From: Acidobacteriota bacterium | Lineage (GTDB): Bacteria > Acidobacteriota > Terriglobia > Acidiferrales > UBA7541 | Assembly (NCBI GenBank): GCA_013289665.1 | Contig: JABCZN010000006.1 | Location: 124,001 to 188,000 of the forward strand | Direction of reading: 5' to 3' | DNA: 64,000 nt | Part shown: positions 26,310 through 36,100 of the stretch, in pieces | How positions within the stretch are numbered: position 1 is the stretch's first letter | Layout of the letters: each line of letters begins with the position of its first letter | Notes under the pieces: generated by a model | Seen by the model: the letters and a program-made list of their open reading frames with translations, nothing else | Told to the model about the DNA's origin: nothing | The model's database searches: none | Made by a program: the position numbers and the translations under genes

Positions 26310-26468
26310 TTCCGTGCTTTTCCTCGACGTCGGTTCTGTGTTTGATGCCGGCTGCGAGCTATTGGCTCTAAGTCGTAGGTCTCCGGCTATAAGCCAAAAG
26401 CAGCAAGCCTTAACCCCGACGGCCGGGTACCAAGAGCTCAAAGCTCAGGGCTTACGACTTGAGGCTTT
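26310..26468. other. Intergenic stretch with inverted repeats between DUF503 and rbfA genes
   Basis: This 159-base gap contains TTGGCT (26362-26367) paired with AGCCAA (26392-26397), and AAGTCGTA (26370-26377) paired with TACGACTT (26453-26460) 75 bases away. The region has lower GC than its surroundings and no open frame that I can support. It may fold in the mRNA of the rimP operon, or may be a small degenerate repeat. No function can be assigned. Confidence 0.4.
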
Positions 26469-26750
26469 TCAAAGAATCTCCACTGCGTGCCCAACAATCA
26501 TTGGCCCTAGTATCCCGTCGGCTTCGGCCAGGACTTTTTGCAGCGCTTCTTCCACGTGGTGCTCTTCATTCGACAGCGTCACCACGCCGACCACCGATCG
26601 CTGCCAGGTATCCTCAAAGTCCAGTTCCGCCACCGCAACATTAAAGTGCGCGCGCAGGCGATCCTTCAGGCTGCGCAGTACCTGCCGCTTATCCTTCAAA
26701 GATTGTGCTTCCGCGATATGCAACTCCAGTGTGAGTAATCCGACCGGCAT
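26469..26750 (-). CDS. DUF503 family protein (YlxP-like)
   Basis: 93 residues opening with MPVGLLTLELHIAEAQSLKDKR, the hallmark of the DUF503/YlxP family. VLRSLKDRLRAHFNVAVAELDFED follows. Family members are small ferredoxin-like-fold proteins encoded in nusA-infB operons of many bacteria, as here. A role in ribosome assembly is suspected but not established. It begins 48 bases after infB. Confidence 0.92.
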   Translation of the reverse strand: MPVGLLTLELHIAEAQSLKDKRQVLRSLKDRLRAHFNVAVAELDFEDTWQRSVVGVVTLSNEEHHVEEALQKVLAEADGILGPMIVGHAVEIL

Positions 26751-26798
26751 GGCAAGCCACCCTCAGGCCCGGGGAAGCCTGAACCTGATCGATCGCTT

Positions 26799-29774
26799 CT
26801 ATTTGCGCGCGGCGGAGGATCCCTGGGCAGCGGCTTCGGCGGCGGACAGCTTGGTCACCTGGAAGCACTCCAGGATGTCGCCCACCTTGACGTCGTTGAA
26901 GTTTGCGATTCCCAGGCCGCACTCAAATCCCGTGCGCACTTCGCTGACATCGTCCTTGAAGCGCTTCAGCGAGCTGAGCTTCGAGGTGTAGACCACCGCG
27001 CCATCGCGCATCACGCGAATCTGCGAGTCGCGCTTGATCACGCCGTCCTGGACATAGCAGCCAGCCACCGTGCCCGACCCCTTGATCCGGAACGTGTTTC
27101 GCACTTCCGCGCGACCCACGTAAGTCTCCTGAAAAACGGGTTCCAGCAGGCCTTCCATGGCTTTCTTAATTTCGTCGGAAACTTCGTAAATGATGTTGTG
27201 GGTACGGATGTCCACTTTTTCCTGTTGTGCCAGGTCTTGCGCCTTGCGATCCGGACGCACACCGAACGCGATGACGATGGCGCCGGAGGCCGACGCAAGC
27301 AGAATGTCGTTTTCCGTGACCGTTCCGACGCCAGCGCTGATGATTTTCAGCTTCACCTGGTCGGTTGAGAGCCTGGGCAGCATCTCTTCCAAAACTTCCG
27401 CGGAGCCCTGCACGTCGGCCTTGATCACGATCGGAAGCTCTTTCACTTCCCCGGCCTTCAACTGCTCGTGCAACTGATCAAGCGTGATGCGGCTGCCCGC
27501 GCTGGCGCGCAAAGCCGCATCGCGCTGCTTGGACTGCCGGAATTCCACCACGTGGCGCGCCTTCGCTTCATCGGTCACTTGGAAATGGTCGCCGGCTTCC
27601 GGGACGCCCTGCAAGCCGAGTACTTCGACCGGTGTGGACGGCGGGGCGATTTTCACGGGACGCCCGTGATCGTCAAACATCGCGCGCACTTTGCCAAACA
27701 CCGAGCCGACGATGAAAAAGTCGCTGTTGTTGAGGGTGCCGTTCTGCACGAGTACCGTGGCGACCGGGCCGCGGCCCTTGTCCACCCGCGATTCGAGCAC
27801 GGTTCCGCTGGCCGGCGCGTCCGGATTCGCTTTCAACTCCCGCAAATCCGCCACCAGCAAGATAATTTCCAGCAGCTTGTCGAGATTCTTCTTTTGTTTT
27901 GCGGAGACTTCCACGAATTCCGTCTCGCCACCCCATTCCGCGGGCATCAAGCCAAGATCGGAGAGCTGCCGCTTCACGCGCTCCGGCTGTGCTTCCGGCT
28001 TGTCAATCTTGTTGATCGCCACGATGATCGGCACGTTCGCTGCCTTCGCGTGGTCAATCGCTTCGCGGGTCTGCGGCATCACGCCGTCGTCGGCCGCAAC
28101 CACGAGCACGACGATGTCTGTAACTTTCGCACCGCGCGCGCGCATCCGCGTAAACGCTTCGTGGCCCGGTGTGTCCACAAACACCACGCTCTTTTCGCCC
28201 ACCTGCACTTTGTAAGCGCCGATGTGCTGCGTGATGCCTCCGGCTTCGCCCGCCGCCACGTCTTCCTTGCGGATGGCGTCGAGCAGACTGGTCTTTCCGT
28301 GGTCCACGTGGCCCATCACCGTGACCACCGGTGGCCGCGGCTTTAGATTTTCCTTGGTCTCTTCCTTGGCAACCTCGAGAACCATTTCTTCCTCGAGGGA
28401 CACGACGCTCACCACGCCGTTAAACGATTGCGCCAGGTCCGTTGCTGTCTGCACGTCCAGCGCCTGGTTGATACTGGCGAAGACGCCGCGATCGAGCAGG
28501 GTTTTTAGAAGGTCTTTTGCGCGCACATCCAGTTTTTCAGCAAGTTCGCGGATCGTGATGCCTTCTGTCAGCGTGATGTCACGCGGGGCGCGCGGCTCCG
28601 GTGGCGCGACTGCTGCCGCAGCCACTCCGCGGCCGCCGGCTCCCGGACGTTGCCGAGTCGGGTGCAGCTTGCGCTCGCCTTCCATCTCCCGCTTATCCGC
28701 CATCGGGCGCTGGCGCTGTTGTGGTTTGCGCGCATAAAGTGGTTTGCCCGGCTCGGCCTTCGACGGCATTTTTTCAGAGAACGGCGGCGGCAGCATCCCA
28801 CCCGGCCGTCCGGGAGTGCGTTGCCCCGGCCTCGCGCCAGTTGGCGCAGCACCAGGACGCTGGGTAAATGTGCGTCCGCCTCCGCCTGGTCCAGCTGGAC
28901 CGCCCGGCCCTCCGGGACGCGGTGTAAACGGACGTCCGCCCGGGGCGCCCGATTGTTGGGGACGCATCGGCTGGCCAGGACGCGGGCCGCCTGGCCTGCG
29001 CTCGCGGTCTCCCGGCGCCGTTCCGGGCACTGGCCCGCGGTTGCCCGTAGGCATGGGACGAAGAGGTTGTTGCGGCCGCGGCGCACTTGCCGGCGCACCG
29101 GAGCGCGCGGCTTGCGGCTGTGAGCCTGGTTGCTGCGGGCGCGATTGGGAAGGCGGCGCTCCGCCGGGGCGTGCAGCAGGTTGCTGGCCCGGAGCGCGAC
29201 TTGTCGGGTGCGTGGGACGCAAAGGTTGCTGCGGGGCAGGCCGCGGCGCGCCGGAAGTCAGAGGAGCGGCAGGGCGCTCCGCAACAGGTGCAGTGGGTGC
29301 GGCGGCGACAGACGGTGCCGGCGCAGCGGGTTTGGCGAGCGGAGCTGCAGGCACGGGAGTTGCAATTTGCGGAGGCGCTAGAGGCGCAGGTTTCACCGCC
29401 GCGGGTGCGGCAGGTGGCGTTACTGCCGGAGCAGTCGCGGGCGCAGCGGTCACGGGCTTCTGAACCGGCGCTGGTGGCGCGGGCGCGGCAACCGGAGCAG
29501 GAGCGGCAGCCACGGGCGCGGGTGCCGGGGGCCTTCTGAGCGCTGCCTTCGCGGCCGCTTCTCTGGCCGAGCGCTCGGCTTCGGCCGCGGTTTCGGCGTC
29601 CGCTGCAGTCTTTAGGTGGTGCTTGACTTTTTCGGCCACATCGGCCGGAATCGAACTGGAGTGCGTTTTCTTTTCGGTTACGCCAAAACCGGCCAAAAGG
29701 TCAATAATGGCTTTCGCCTTGACCTCGAGTTCGCGCGCGAGCTCATTGATGCGGACTTGATTTGCGTCGCTCAT
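26799..29774 (-). CDS. infB: Translation initiation factor IF-2
   Basis: 991 residues. An IF2_N helix bundle (1-55, [21 protein letters not shown]) is followed by ~320 residues extremely rich in Pro, Ala and Gly with scattered Arg and Gln (about 75-395). A second IF2_N module ([22 protein letters not shown]) then leads into the GTPase domain: G1 [12 protein letters not shown] near 487, G3 DTPGHEAF and G4 NKID. Domains II, III and IV complete the protein. IF-2 delivers initiator fMet-tRNA to the 30S P site and drives 50S joining. It starts 5 bases after nusA. The linker is longer and more repetitive than in most phyla. Confidence 0.96.
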   Translation of the reverse strand: MSDANQVRINELARELEVKAKAIIDLLAGFGVTEKKTHSSSIPADVAEKVKHHLKTAADAETAAEAERSAREAAAKAALRRPPAPAPVAAAPAPVAAPAPPAPVQKPVTAAPATAPAVTPPAAPAAVKPAPLAPPQIATPVPAAPLAKPAAPAPSVAAAPTAPVAERPAAPLTSGAPRPAPQQPLRPTHPTSRAPGQQPAARPGGAPPSQSRPQQPGSQPQAARSGAPASAPRPQQPLRPMPTGNRGPVPGTAPGDRERRPGGPRPGQPMRPQQSGAPGGRPFTPRPGGPGGPAGPGGGGRTFTQRPGAAPTGARPGQRTPGRPGGMLPPPFSEKMPSKAEPGKPLYARKPQQRQRPMADKREMEGERKLHPTRQRPGAGGRGVAAAAVAPPEPRAPRDITLTEGITIRELAEKLDVRAKDLLKTLLDRGVFASINQALDVQTATDLAQSFNGVVSVVSLEEEMVLEVAKEETKENLKPRPPVVTVMGHVDHGKTSLLDAIRKEDVAAGEAGGITQHIGAYKVQVGEKSVVFVDTPGHEAFTRMRARGAKVTDIVVLVVAADDGVMPQTREAIDHAKAANVPIIVAINKIDKPEAQPERVKRQLSDLGLMPAEWGGETEFVEVSAKQKKNLDKLLEIILLVADLRELKANPDAPASGTVLESRVDKGRGPVATVLVQNGTLNNSDFFIVGSVFGKVRAMFDDHGRPVKIAPPSTPVEVLGLQGVPEAGDHFQVTDEAKARHVVEFRQSKQRDAALRASAGSRITLDQLHEQLKAGEVKELPIVIKADVQGSAEVLEEMLPRLSTDQVKLKIISAGVGTVTENDILLASASGAIVIAFGVRPDRKAQDLAQQEKVDIRTHNIIYEVSDEIKKAMEGLLEPVFQETYVGRAEVRNTFRIKGSGTVAGCYVQDGVIKRDSQIRVMRDGAVVYTSKLSSLKRFKDDVSEVRTGFECGLGIANFNDVKVGDILECFQVTKLSAAEAAAQGSSAARK

Positions 29775-29779
29775 GCTTC

Positions 29780-31306
29780 TTAGGAACTTTTCTCTTCCTG
29801 CTGCTCCGCCGGGGTATCCGTCTCGGTGGATGCAGCGGCTTCAGAGTTAATCTCCGAAGCGGATTCCGTTGCTGCTGAAGCTTCCGTGTCGCTCGCGGCT
29901 TCGGCCGGGCTTTCCTCTGATGCGTTAGCCACTGCTTCGGTCGCGGATTCGGCCGATCGTTCGGTCGCGACCTCGGCTGCGACCTCGGCTGCCGGCGTCT
30001 CCTCGCCGTTTTCGTCCGCGGTTTCCACCGGCGCGGCCGCGGCGTCGCCGCCTTCATAGAAGCGGTTCACCGCCTGATAAATCTTGTCCACCATCTTTTC
30101 GCCGATGCCCGGAATTTCCATCAACTGTTCCGGCGTCATGCTGGCGAGTTTTTCCAGGTTCGCAATGCCGGCGGCTTCGATCTTCTCGATCGTCTTGGGC
30201 CCGACACCCGCCAGAACGGTCAGCGGAGTCGTCGGCGCGGTCAGCGCGGTCATCTGCTCTTCGATCTCGCGCCGCTTCTCTTCCTCGCTCTTGATATCAA
30301 TGTCCCAGCCGATGAGCTTGCTGGCCAGGCGGACGTTCTGTCCCTTTTTGCCGATCGCGAGGGAAAGCTGGGAATCCTCGACGATCACTTCCAGCTTTTT
30401 GTTTTCAGGGTCCGTGATCTGGACGCGGGTCACTTTCGCCGGGCTCAGGGCTTTTTGCGCGAACGCAACCGTTTCTTCGTTGTAGGGAATGATGTCGATT
30501 TTTTCGCCGCGCAATTCGCGGATGATGGACTGAACGCGCATGCCCTTCATACCGACGCAGGCGCCCACGGGATCCACGTCCTTGTCGCGGCTCGCGACTG
30601 CCACTTTCGTGCGCTCGCCCGCTTCGCGGGCCGCGGCACGAATCTGCACCGTGCCATCATAGATTTCCGGCACTTCCATTTCAAAAAGGCGTTGTACCAG
30701 CGAAGCGTCCGCGCGCGAGACGATTACCTGCGGGCCTTTCGCGGCCCGGTCCACGGCCTTGATCACCACGCGCAACCGTTCGCCGATGTTGTAGGTTTCT
30801 AGTTTCGACTGTTCGCGCTTGGGCAGCCGCGCTTCCGTGCGCCCCATGTCCACGATCAGGTCGGGGCCTTCGGCGCGCTTCACAATTACGGTAACCAGTT
30901 CGCCGGCGCGGGTGTGATACTCGTTGTAAATCGTGTCCCGCTCCGCTTCGCGCACCTTCTGCAGGATAACCTGCTTCGCGGTCTGCGCGGCGATGCGTCC
31001 CAGCACGTCCGTCGGCTTGGCCGTCAAAATCTCGGTCCCGATTTCCGCGCTCGGATTCTTTTTCTTGGCGTCCGCAAGGCTGATTTCCCGCTTCGGGTCG
31101 GTCACTTCTTCGACGACCGTATACACCGAATGCACGTCCACCTGCCCGCTTTCGGGATTGAATTTTCCGCGCAGGTCTTCTTCGGTCTTGTAGAACTTCC
31201 GGGCCGCCACGACCATGGCGTCTTCGATGGCGGAAATCACCACTTCCGGTTCGATGTGCTTCTCCCGGCTCAACATCTCGATTTGCTGATAGAGCAGATT
31301 CGCCAT
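29780..31306 (-). CDS. nusA: Transcription termination/antitermination factor NusA with acidic C-terminal tail
   Basis: 508 residues: NusA N-domain (1-130), S1 domain (ELVTVIVKRAEGPDLIVDMGRTEA), two KH domains (DPVGACVGMKGMRVQSIIREL and LAIGKKGQNVRLASKLIGW), and one helix-hairpin-helix region at about 355-412 (LAGVGPKTIEKIEAAG, IPGIGEKMVDKIY). The last ~93 residues are a low-complexity tail of Ala, Glu, Ser and Thr. NusA binds RNA polymerase and modulates pausing, termination and antitermination. It is 9 bases downstream of rimP and 5 bases upstream of infB, a tight operon. Confidence 0.95.
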   Translation of the reverse strand: MANLLYQQIEMLSREKHIEPEVVISAIEDAMVVAARKFYKTEEDLRGKFNPESGQVDVHSVYTVVEEVTDPKREISLADAKKKNPSAEIGTEILTAKPTDVLGRIAAQTAKQVILQKVREAERDTIYNEYHTRAGELVTVIVKRAEGPDLIVDMGRTEARLPKREQSKLETYNIGERLRVVIKAVDRAAKGPQVIVSRADASLVQRLFEMEVPEIYDGTVQIRAAAREAGERTKVAVASRDKDVDPVGACVGMKGMRVQSIIRELRGEKIDIIPYNEETVAFAQKALSPAKVTRVQITDPENKKLEVIVEDSQLSLAIGKKGQNVRLASKLIGWDIDIKSEEEKRREIEEQMTALTAPTTPLTVLAGVGPKTIEKIEAAGIANLEKLASMTPEQLMEIPGIGEKMVDKIYQAVNRFYEGGDAAAAPVETADENGEETPAAEVAAEVATERSAESATEAVANASEESPAEAASDTEASAATESASEINSEAAASTETDTPAEQQEEKSS

Positions 31307-31315
31307 TTCGCTTTC

Positions 31316-31828
31316 CTAAAACTCCACAACCAGGTTCGCCTTCCGAATCGCGCCCAGCGGTATTTCCACGATTCGCGCGTCTTTCCCTTTCAACTCCATG
31401 CGGACATTTCCCTCCGCCAGTCCCCGCAGCCTTCCTTCAAAAAACTTCGCATCGCCGATGGGTTCCGCCGTCAGAATCTTCGCCAGGCGGCCCGTGAAGC
31501 GCTCGAAATCCGCGGCCTTGGTCAGCGCGCGGTCCATTCCCGGTGAACTGATTTCCAGGGTGTACCCCGGCCCTGGAATCAATTCTTCCACATCCAGAAT
31601 GACGCTGAGTTGTTGACTCACGCGCTCACAATCGGCGTGGCTGATTTTCGGGTAAGGACTCGGCGCCTCTTCACCCGCAATCGCCGCGGCGGGTTTCCTG
31701 GGGGGCACTTTGTCGATGTACACCCTTAGAAACCTCTGCTTGCCGATCTTCCATTCGACATCCACGACTTCCAGGCCTTCTGAACGGGCAACCCGTTCGG
31801 CGGCCTCGCGGACCTTTTCCAAATTCAC
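31316..31828 (-). CDS. rimP: Ribosome maturation factor RimP
   Basis: 170 residues. The N-terminal alpha/beta domain (LEVVDVEWKIGKQRFLRVYID, then the conserved ISHADCERVSQQLSVILDVEELIPGPGYTLEISSPGMDRAL) and the C-terminal SH3-like domain are both visible. RimP is needed for 30S subunit maturation. It is the first gene of the rimP-nusA-infB operon, preceded by a promoter and a premature terminator. A lysine/proline-rich insertion (PPRKPAAAIAGEEAPSPYP) lies between the first strand and the ISHADC motif. Confidence 0.93.
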   Translation of the reverse strand: MNLEKVREAAERVARSEGLEVVDVEWKIGKQRFLRVYIDKVPPRKPAAAIAGEEAPSPYPKISHADCERVSQQLSVILDVEELIPGPGYTLEISSPGMDRALTKAADFERFTGRLAKILTAEPIGDAKFFEGRLRGLAEGNVRMELKGKDARIVEIPLGAIRKANLVVEF

Positions 31829-31880
31829 GCGAAGACTCCACGGCTAAGCCGGTCGAAAGCTCAGCACCGCCGGCGGCAAC

Positions 31881-31904
31881 AAAAAAGTGGGCTTGCGCCC
31901 ACTT
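31881..31904 (-). terminator. Intrinsic terminator in the rimP leader (candidate attenuator)
   Basis: A perfect 8-bp stem (AAGTGGGC / GCCCACTT, 4-base loop at 31893-31896) is followed on the minus strand by TTTTTT. It lies between the rimP promoter and the rimP start at 31828. Transcripts from that promoter would meet it after about 25 bases, so it can act as an attenuator rather than as the end of an upstream gene, which has its own terminator at 32138. Confidence 0.8.
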
Positions 31905-31935
31905 CATGGTGCGACCCGATTCAGAGCGAAGGATG

Positions 31936-31964
31936 AGTATATTCTGGGAACAAGGTAAATGCAA
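31936..31964 (-). promoter_or_regulatory. Sigma70-type promoter of the rimP-nusA-infB operon
   Basis: On the minus strand TTGCAT (31964-31959) and TATACT (31941-31936) are separated by exactly 17 bases. Transcription would start near 31929, about 100 bases before rimP. I looked for a tRNA gene ahead of rimP, as in Escherichia coli, and found none in 31905-32137. Confidence 0.7.
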
Positions 31965-32137
31965 GGTACCTTAGGGCTTAGCCGCCGGCCAGGCTGGCTC
32001 GGGGAGACTCTGCTGAAGCTCAAAACCTCCTCCGATTCTCATAACCCAATGGAATAGAAAGACTAATTCCCGACCTTCCGGGCTGCTCAGACCGACTCCG
32101 CCCGCTTCGGGGGGCAACCCGAAGAGGCCCTGAACTG

Positions 32138-32163
32138 AAAAGGGCCGCCAGACCGGCGGCCCT
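32138..32163 (-). terminator. Rho-independent terminator after skp
   Basis: A perfect 9-bp stem (AGGGCCGCC / GGCGGCCCT, loop 32150-32154), with a short T-run after the hairpin on the minus strand. It lies 24 bases beyond the skp stop and separates skp from the rimP operon. Confidence 0.8.
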
Positions 32164-32186
32164 GATTGCTTCAGGAATAAACGGAA

Positions 32187-32828
32187 CTATCGCTGGGGCT
32201 TCGCTGCGGGAGGCGCGGCCGGTTTGGGCGTAGCAGCCGGCTTCGCCGCCGGAGCGCCAGAGCCCTTGATCGGATACTGCTGGTCGTAGAGGCGGATAAT
32301 ATCCTGGGTGACGTCTACGTTGTTCGAGGCATAGATAATCGGCGAATTCTGTGCCGACGAATCGAACACCGCTACATAGCCATTCTCACGCGCGTAACGG
32401 TCGAGCACATCCATCATCTTGCGGCCGATGCGGTCGACCACGTCGCCCTGCGCCGCGTTCACGTCTTCTTGCAATTCGGTGTTCTTCCGCTCCAACTGCG
32501 CGGCAAGTCTTTGCCCCTGCGTCTGGGCCTTGTTTTTCTGTTCGTCGCTCCAGGTGGTCTGGTTGGCCGCCAGTTGCTGCCGGATATCGTTGATCTGCTT
32601 GTTGAGGGTTTCCATCTCGTTCTGCCGCGGAGCGAACTGCGATTGCAGCTCCGCCGAAGCCTGCTTGCCTTCCGCCGTCGTCACGATTGCCTGACGGACG
32701 TTGAGCACGGCGATCTTGCCGCCGCTTGCCGCGCCCGGAGCCGTCGCGCCCTGCGCACGAACGGCTGCTGTGCCCAGCAGGCAGAAAGTGGCCGCCGCAG
32801 CCACACGAATCATGTTTCTCGAATTCAC
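32187..32828 (-). CDS. skp: Skp/OmpH-family periplasmic chaperone
   Basis: 213 residues from a GTG at 32828. That start is chosen because AAGGAG lies 6 bases before it and a clean signal peptide follows (MIRVAAAATFCLLGTAAVRAQG). The body shows the Skp pattern: KIAVLNVRQAIVTTAEGKQASAELQ, a long alpha-helical coiled-coil region (residues ~55-125) and the C-terminal strand NGYVAVFDSSAQNSPIIYAS. A Pro/Ala/Lys tail follows. Skp-type trimers hold unfolded outer-membrane proteins in the periplasm on the way to BamA. In many genomes skp directly follows bamA; here one large gene intervenes. Confidence 0.88.
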   Translation of the reverse strand: MNSRNMIRVAAAATFCLLGTAAVRAQGATAPGAASGGKIAVLNVRQAIVTTAEGKQASAELQSQFAPRQNEMETLNKQINDIRQQLAANQTTWSDEQKNKAQTQGQRLAAQLERKNTELQEDVNAAQGDVVDRIGRKMMDVLDRYARENGYVAVFDSSAQNSPIIYASNNVDVTQDIIRLYDQQYPIKGSGAPAAKPAATPKPAAPPAAKPQR

Positions 32829-33043
32829 TGTTTTCTCCTTATTCATCTTGGCTCTGCCTGGTCTCTGGCTTCGGACGCCACTGAGATTGGCAAGCCTTTG
32901 GATACTTAACCGGTCATCACCGGTCAAACTTTTCCAAGTCCCTCGGGATAACGAACAACTCCGTTTTCGCATGCTCCCCAGGGAATCGGTCGGCACAATC
33001 CGGAGGCCTACACTAGCCTGAACTGCCCCTCGACAAAGCGAAC

Positions 33044-33073
33044 AGTATAGCTGAGCAGTCAAGACCGCTGCAA
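33044..33073 (-). promoter_or_regulatory. Candidate promoter of skp
   Basis: On the minus strand TTGCAG (33073-33068) and TATACT (33049-33044) are 18 bases apart and point toward skp. The 216-base leader to the GTG at 32828 has no other gene. It suggests skp can be expressed apart from the large lipoprotein gene upstream. Confidence 0.45.
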
Positions 33074-33122
33074 ACGCAATCCTGGCTGGGGTGCGCCGCT
33101 GACTGCCTGTGCCGCACTTCCT

Positions 33123-36100
33123 TTACTTCGGCAGGGCCAGGAACACCACGCGATTGTTGTTTTGGTCCACGATCACCGCGGTGTTTGTGACGTTGTCCAC
33201 GTCAATCGCGAACTGTGACATGCTGCTAATCCCCAGCGTCTGCCGGGTCGTGAAATTCTGCACGTCCACCACGGAGCTGCTGTTAGACGTTGAATTGATC
33301 GTCAGCAAGGTTCCGGTCTGGAAATTGTACCCCAGCGAATAGGGGTTGATCCCCACACGGACGGTCTGCACCGAGCCAGTATCCGGGTTGAGCGAGAAGA
33401 TGGCATTGGCCTGGGTGGAGGTGGAGTAGAAAAGTCCCGTGGTCGTGGTCGCCGTGGTATTCGGGTCTCCGGGATCATAAACTATCCCCGTGAGGCTCGC
33501 TGATACCGAAGAAACCGAGGCCGTCGAGCTCTTGATCGGCGGCACGTTGGCAAGGTTTACGACGTCGATTCCCCCCGATACGCTCGTCGTGCCGGAGTTT
33601 TGCAGGTTTGTTACCGCGGCCACTGCCCGGTTCGGATCGATGGCGATGGCTATCGGCGGTCCACTGAGCGCAACTGGTGTGACCGCCGGCACCCCTTGCA
33701 CGTGGCCTGTGCCGCTGGCCGGGCTTGTGGGCAACAGGGGTGTGAGGTCGACCGAAGACAGTGTGTTCGAACCGCTGTTGGCCACGAGAGCCAGTCCACG
33801 ATCCTGATCGACTGTCACTCCCAGCGGTAAAATGCCAACGGTCACCTTGTTTGTCGGTGTCGTCGTTGTGCCCGACGTTACGTTCCAAGAGACGATCTGC
33901 GGACTCTCGGGCGTGCTGATATCAATGATTGAAGCCGTGCCGTTGGGCGTGTCGCCACTGTTCGCCACCACGGCATAACCCAGCCGCGGGATCACACCGA
34001 TCCCCAAGGGCTGATTCCCCACAGTTACCGAACCAAGGACGGTACCGAACGGTACCTTTGTCCCGTTCTTTGTCATGTAACCGCTCGGATCAATGGCGAT
34101 CACTGCCACGCTGTTGCAAGCGTAATTGCTTATCAACGCAATGTGCCGCGTGGAATCCACCGCCACTCCTTCCGGCCCTTGCGGGAAACTCGACGTCGGG
34201 GTGCACGCGTTGGTCCCCAAGGCCGTCATATTCCCGATATCCAGCAATCCAACCACGTTCAGGTCCACCTCATTTGTGATTGCACCACCCGGCGACAATA
34301 CGTCCACCGCAAAGACGTGCGGCCCGGTTAGCATCGCGGCGGGAAGGGTCAGATCCAGTTCGCTGTCGGCCACATACGTTGTACAGAATGTTCCGGGACT
34401 CTTGCTGCAGTCGTTCGACACTTGCCCGTCAAGGCGCGCCAGCGCTCCCGAAGTGGTTCCAAAACCCTGTCCAAGAATGCGGACCGTGGCCGTCACACCT
34501 ACTTGTACCGACTGAGGCATGCAGGGATTTGACGGATTCGAAGGACTGCAAGGCCCGGGCGCGTGCGAGGGGCTTGCCGTGCTCAACGGCGGTTGGATCA
34601 CTGGCACGCCAAAGCAGGTTTGGGGATTCGTTGCGTCACCACAACTCGGGTTCGGCAGCTCCAGATCCAAGATGTGCGCCTTCTGGAATGCATTCGTCGG
34701 ATCAAGACTCATGTAGCTCAGCGAGTTGCTTCCCGCATTTGCCACGAAAACATATTTTGTGATTGGGTCATACGCCATCGGCCCGAACACGGGCGCCGCC
34801 GAGGTCTGTCCGGACGGGGTGTAGGATCCTTGACCGACTTGTCCCGTCGGCGTCGCGGCAATAATCCTGTAAGGGAAATTGCTGGCTCCGTTCAGGTTCG
34901 CTCCTCCCGGATTGATCAGCGAGATCTTATTCCCGTTCTGACTGGCGCTTGTGTTCGCCGTCGGTGCGTATGCGATCATCACGTTCGTATACGGATCGAA
35001 CGCCACCGACCGGAATCCTGTCTCGGGCGCTCCGGGTGGTGTCGGCGTACACAGGTTGCAACTTCCTGCCGACAGCGACAACGACGTGAGCGTTTGATCG
35101 AGCGTGCTGATGAACCCGATTTGCCCGGAACTGGCGTTGTAGTCCGAGAACCCGAACGTCCGCGTAACCGGGTTGATTGCGGCGCCGGCAACGGTAATGG
35201 AAGTTCCCAGGGAATAGTAGGGGACCCCGTACTGCACCGTGCCCGGCATATTGGCGGGATTACTTTCCGTGTCATCCGGCTGACCGACCTGCGTATAGGA
35301 AAACGTGAAGGGGTCGATTACGCTTCCGGGCAGTATTTGAAATGTTCCATTGAAATTGGACATGGCGGTGGAAGTGGTGATCCCCGAAATGATCACGGTG
35401 CCGCCAAGCACGGGATTGATGCCGTGTGGCGATGAGGTGATAATCTTCGTCACCCCCGCGGTGCGCACCGCTCCGCTGGTTCCGCCGGACACAAACGGCT
35501 CAATCTGCGCCGTCTTGCCCTGTTGCAAGAGGTCCACGACAGACGTTGTTCCAGTTCCTCCACCAGGCGTCACGTAGGCCAGTGGCACATTCGGCTGCAT
35601 TACCACCTTCGGCGTGGCTCCGGTCACAATCGACACCGGGCCAACAACGCAAGGTGCGGTTCCTCCCAAAAAGCAAGTGCGGCTATCCTTTCCGTCCAGA
35701 TTCGGATTCACATCCACAATGAACCCGATATTCGTATTCGTATAGGCCACCACTCCGAGGTGTGTAACCGTATCCACTCCGACCGCATAGGGCGTAGGCA
35801 GCCCCGTTGCCGACGGTTCCCCGAGCAGGGTCCGCAGATCCAACGAAACGCTCTTTACGGGAGCAAGCGGCGTTGGCGCCCCGGGGGTGACGGAATAGAG
35901 GTAAAGCGTGCTGTCGGAACCGCTCACAATCGCCGCAAGATCGCCGCCGTTGACGTTCAGCTGGTTGTCAATCGCGATGTCGGTCGGCGCGGGCTGTGTC
36001 CCGCCGACTGCCGCCTTTATCGGCACTGGGGGCCCGCTTTGCGAGGGACCCGCCGGAGACAGTGTTACCAATTGCAATGCGCCTGTGCCTTGCTCGGTGA

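Noticed and set aside
31671-31964. 97-codon minus frame overlapping the rimP leader and 5' end
   Set aside because: It overlaps rimP in another frame and includes the terminator hairpin; the translated sequence has no family signature.
31905-32137. tRNA gene (metY-like) ahead of rimP
   Set aside because: I looked for a T-loop and acceptor pairing on both strands and found neither.
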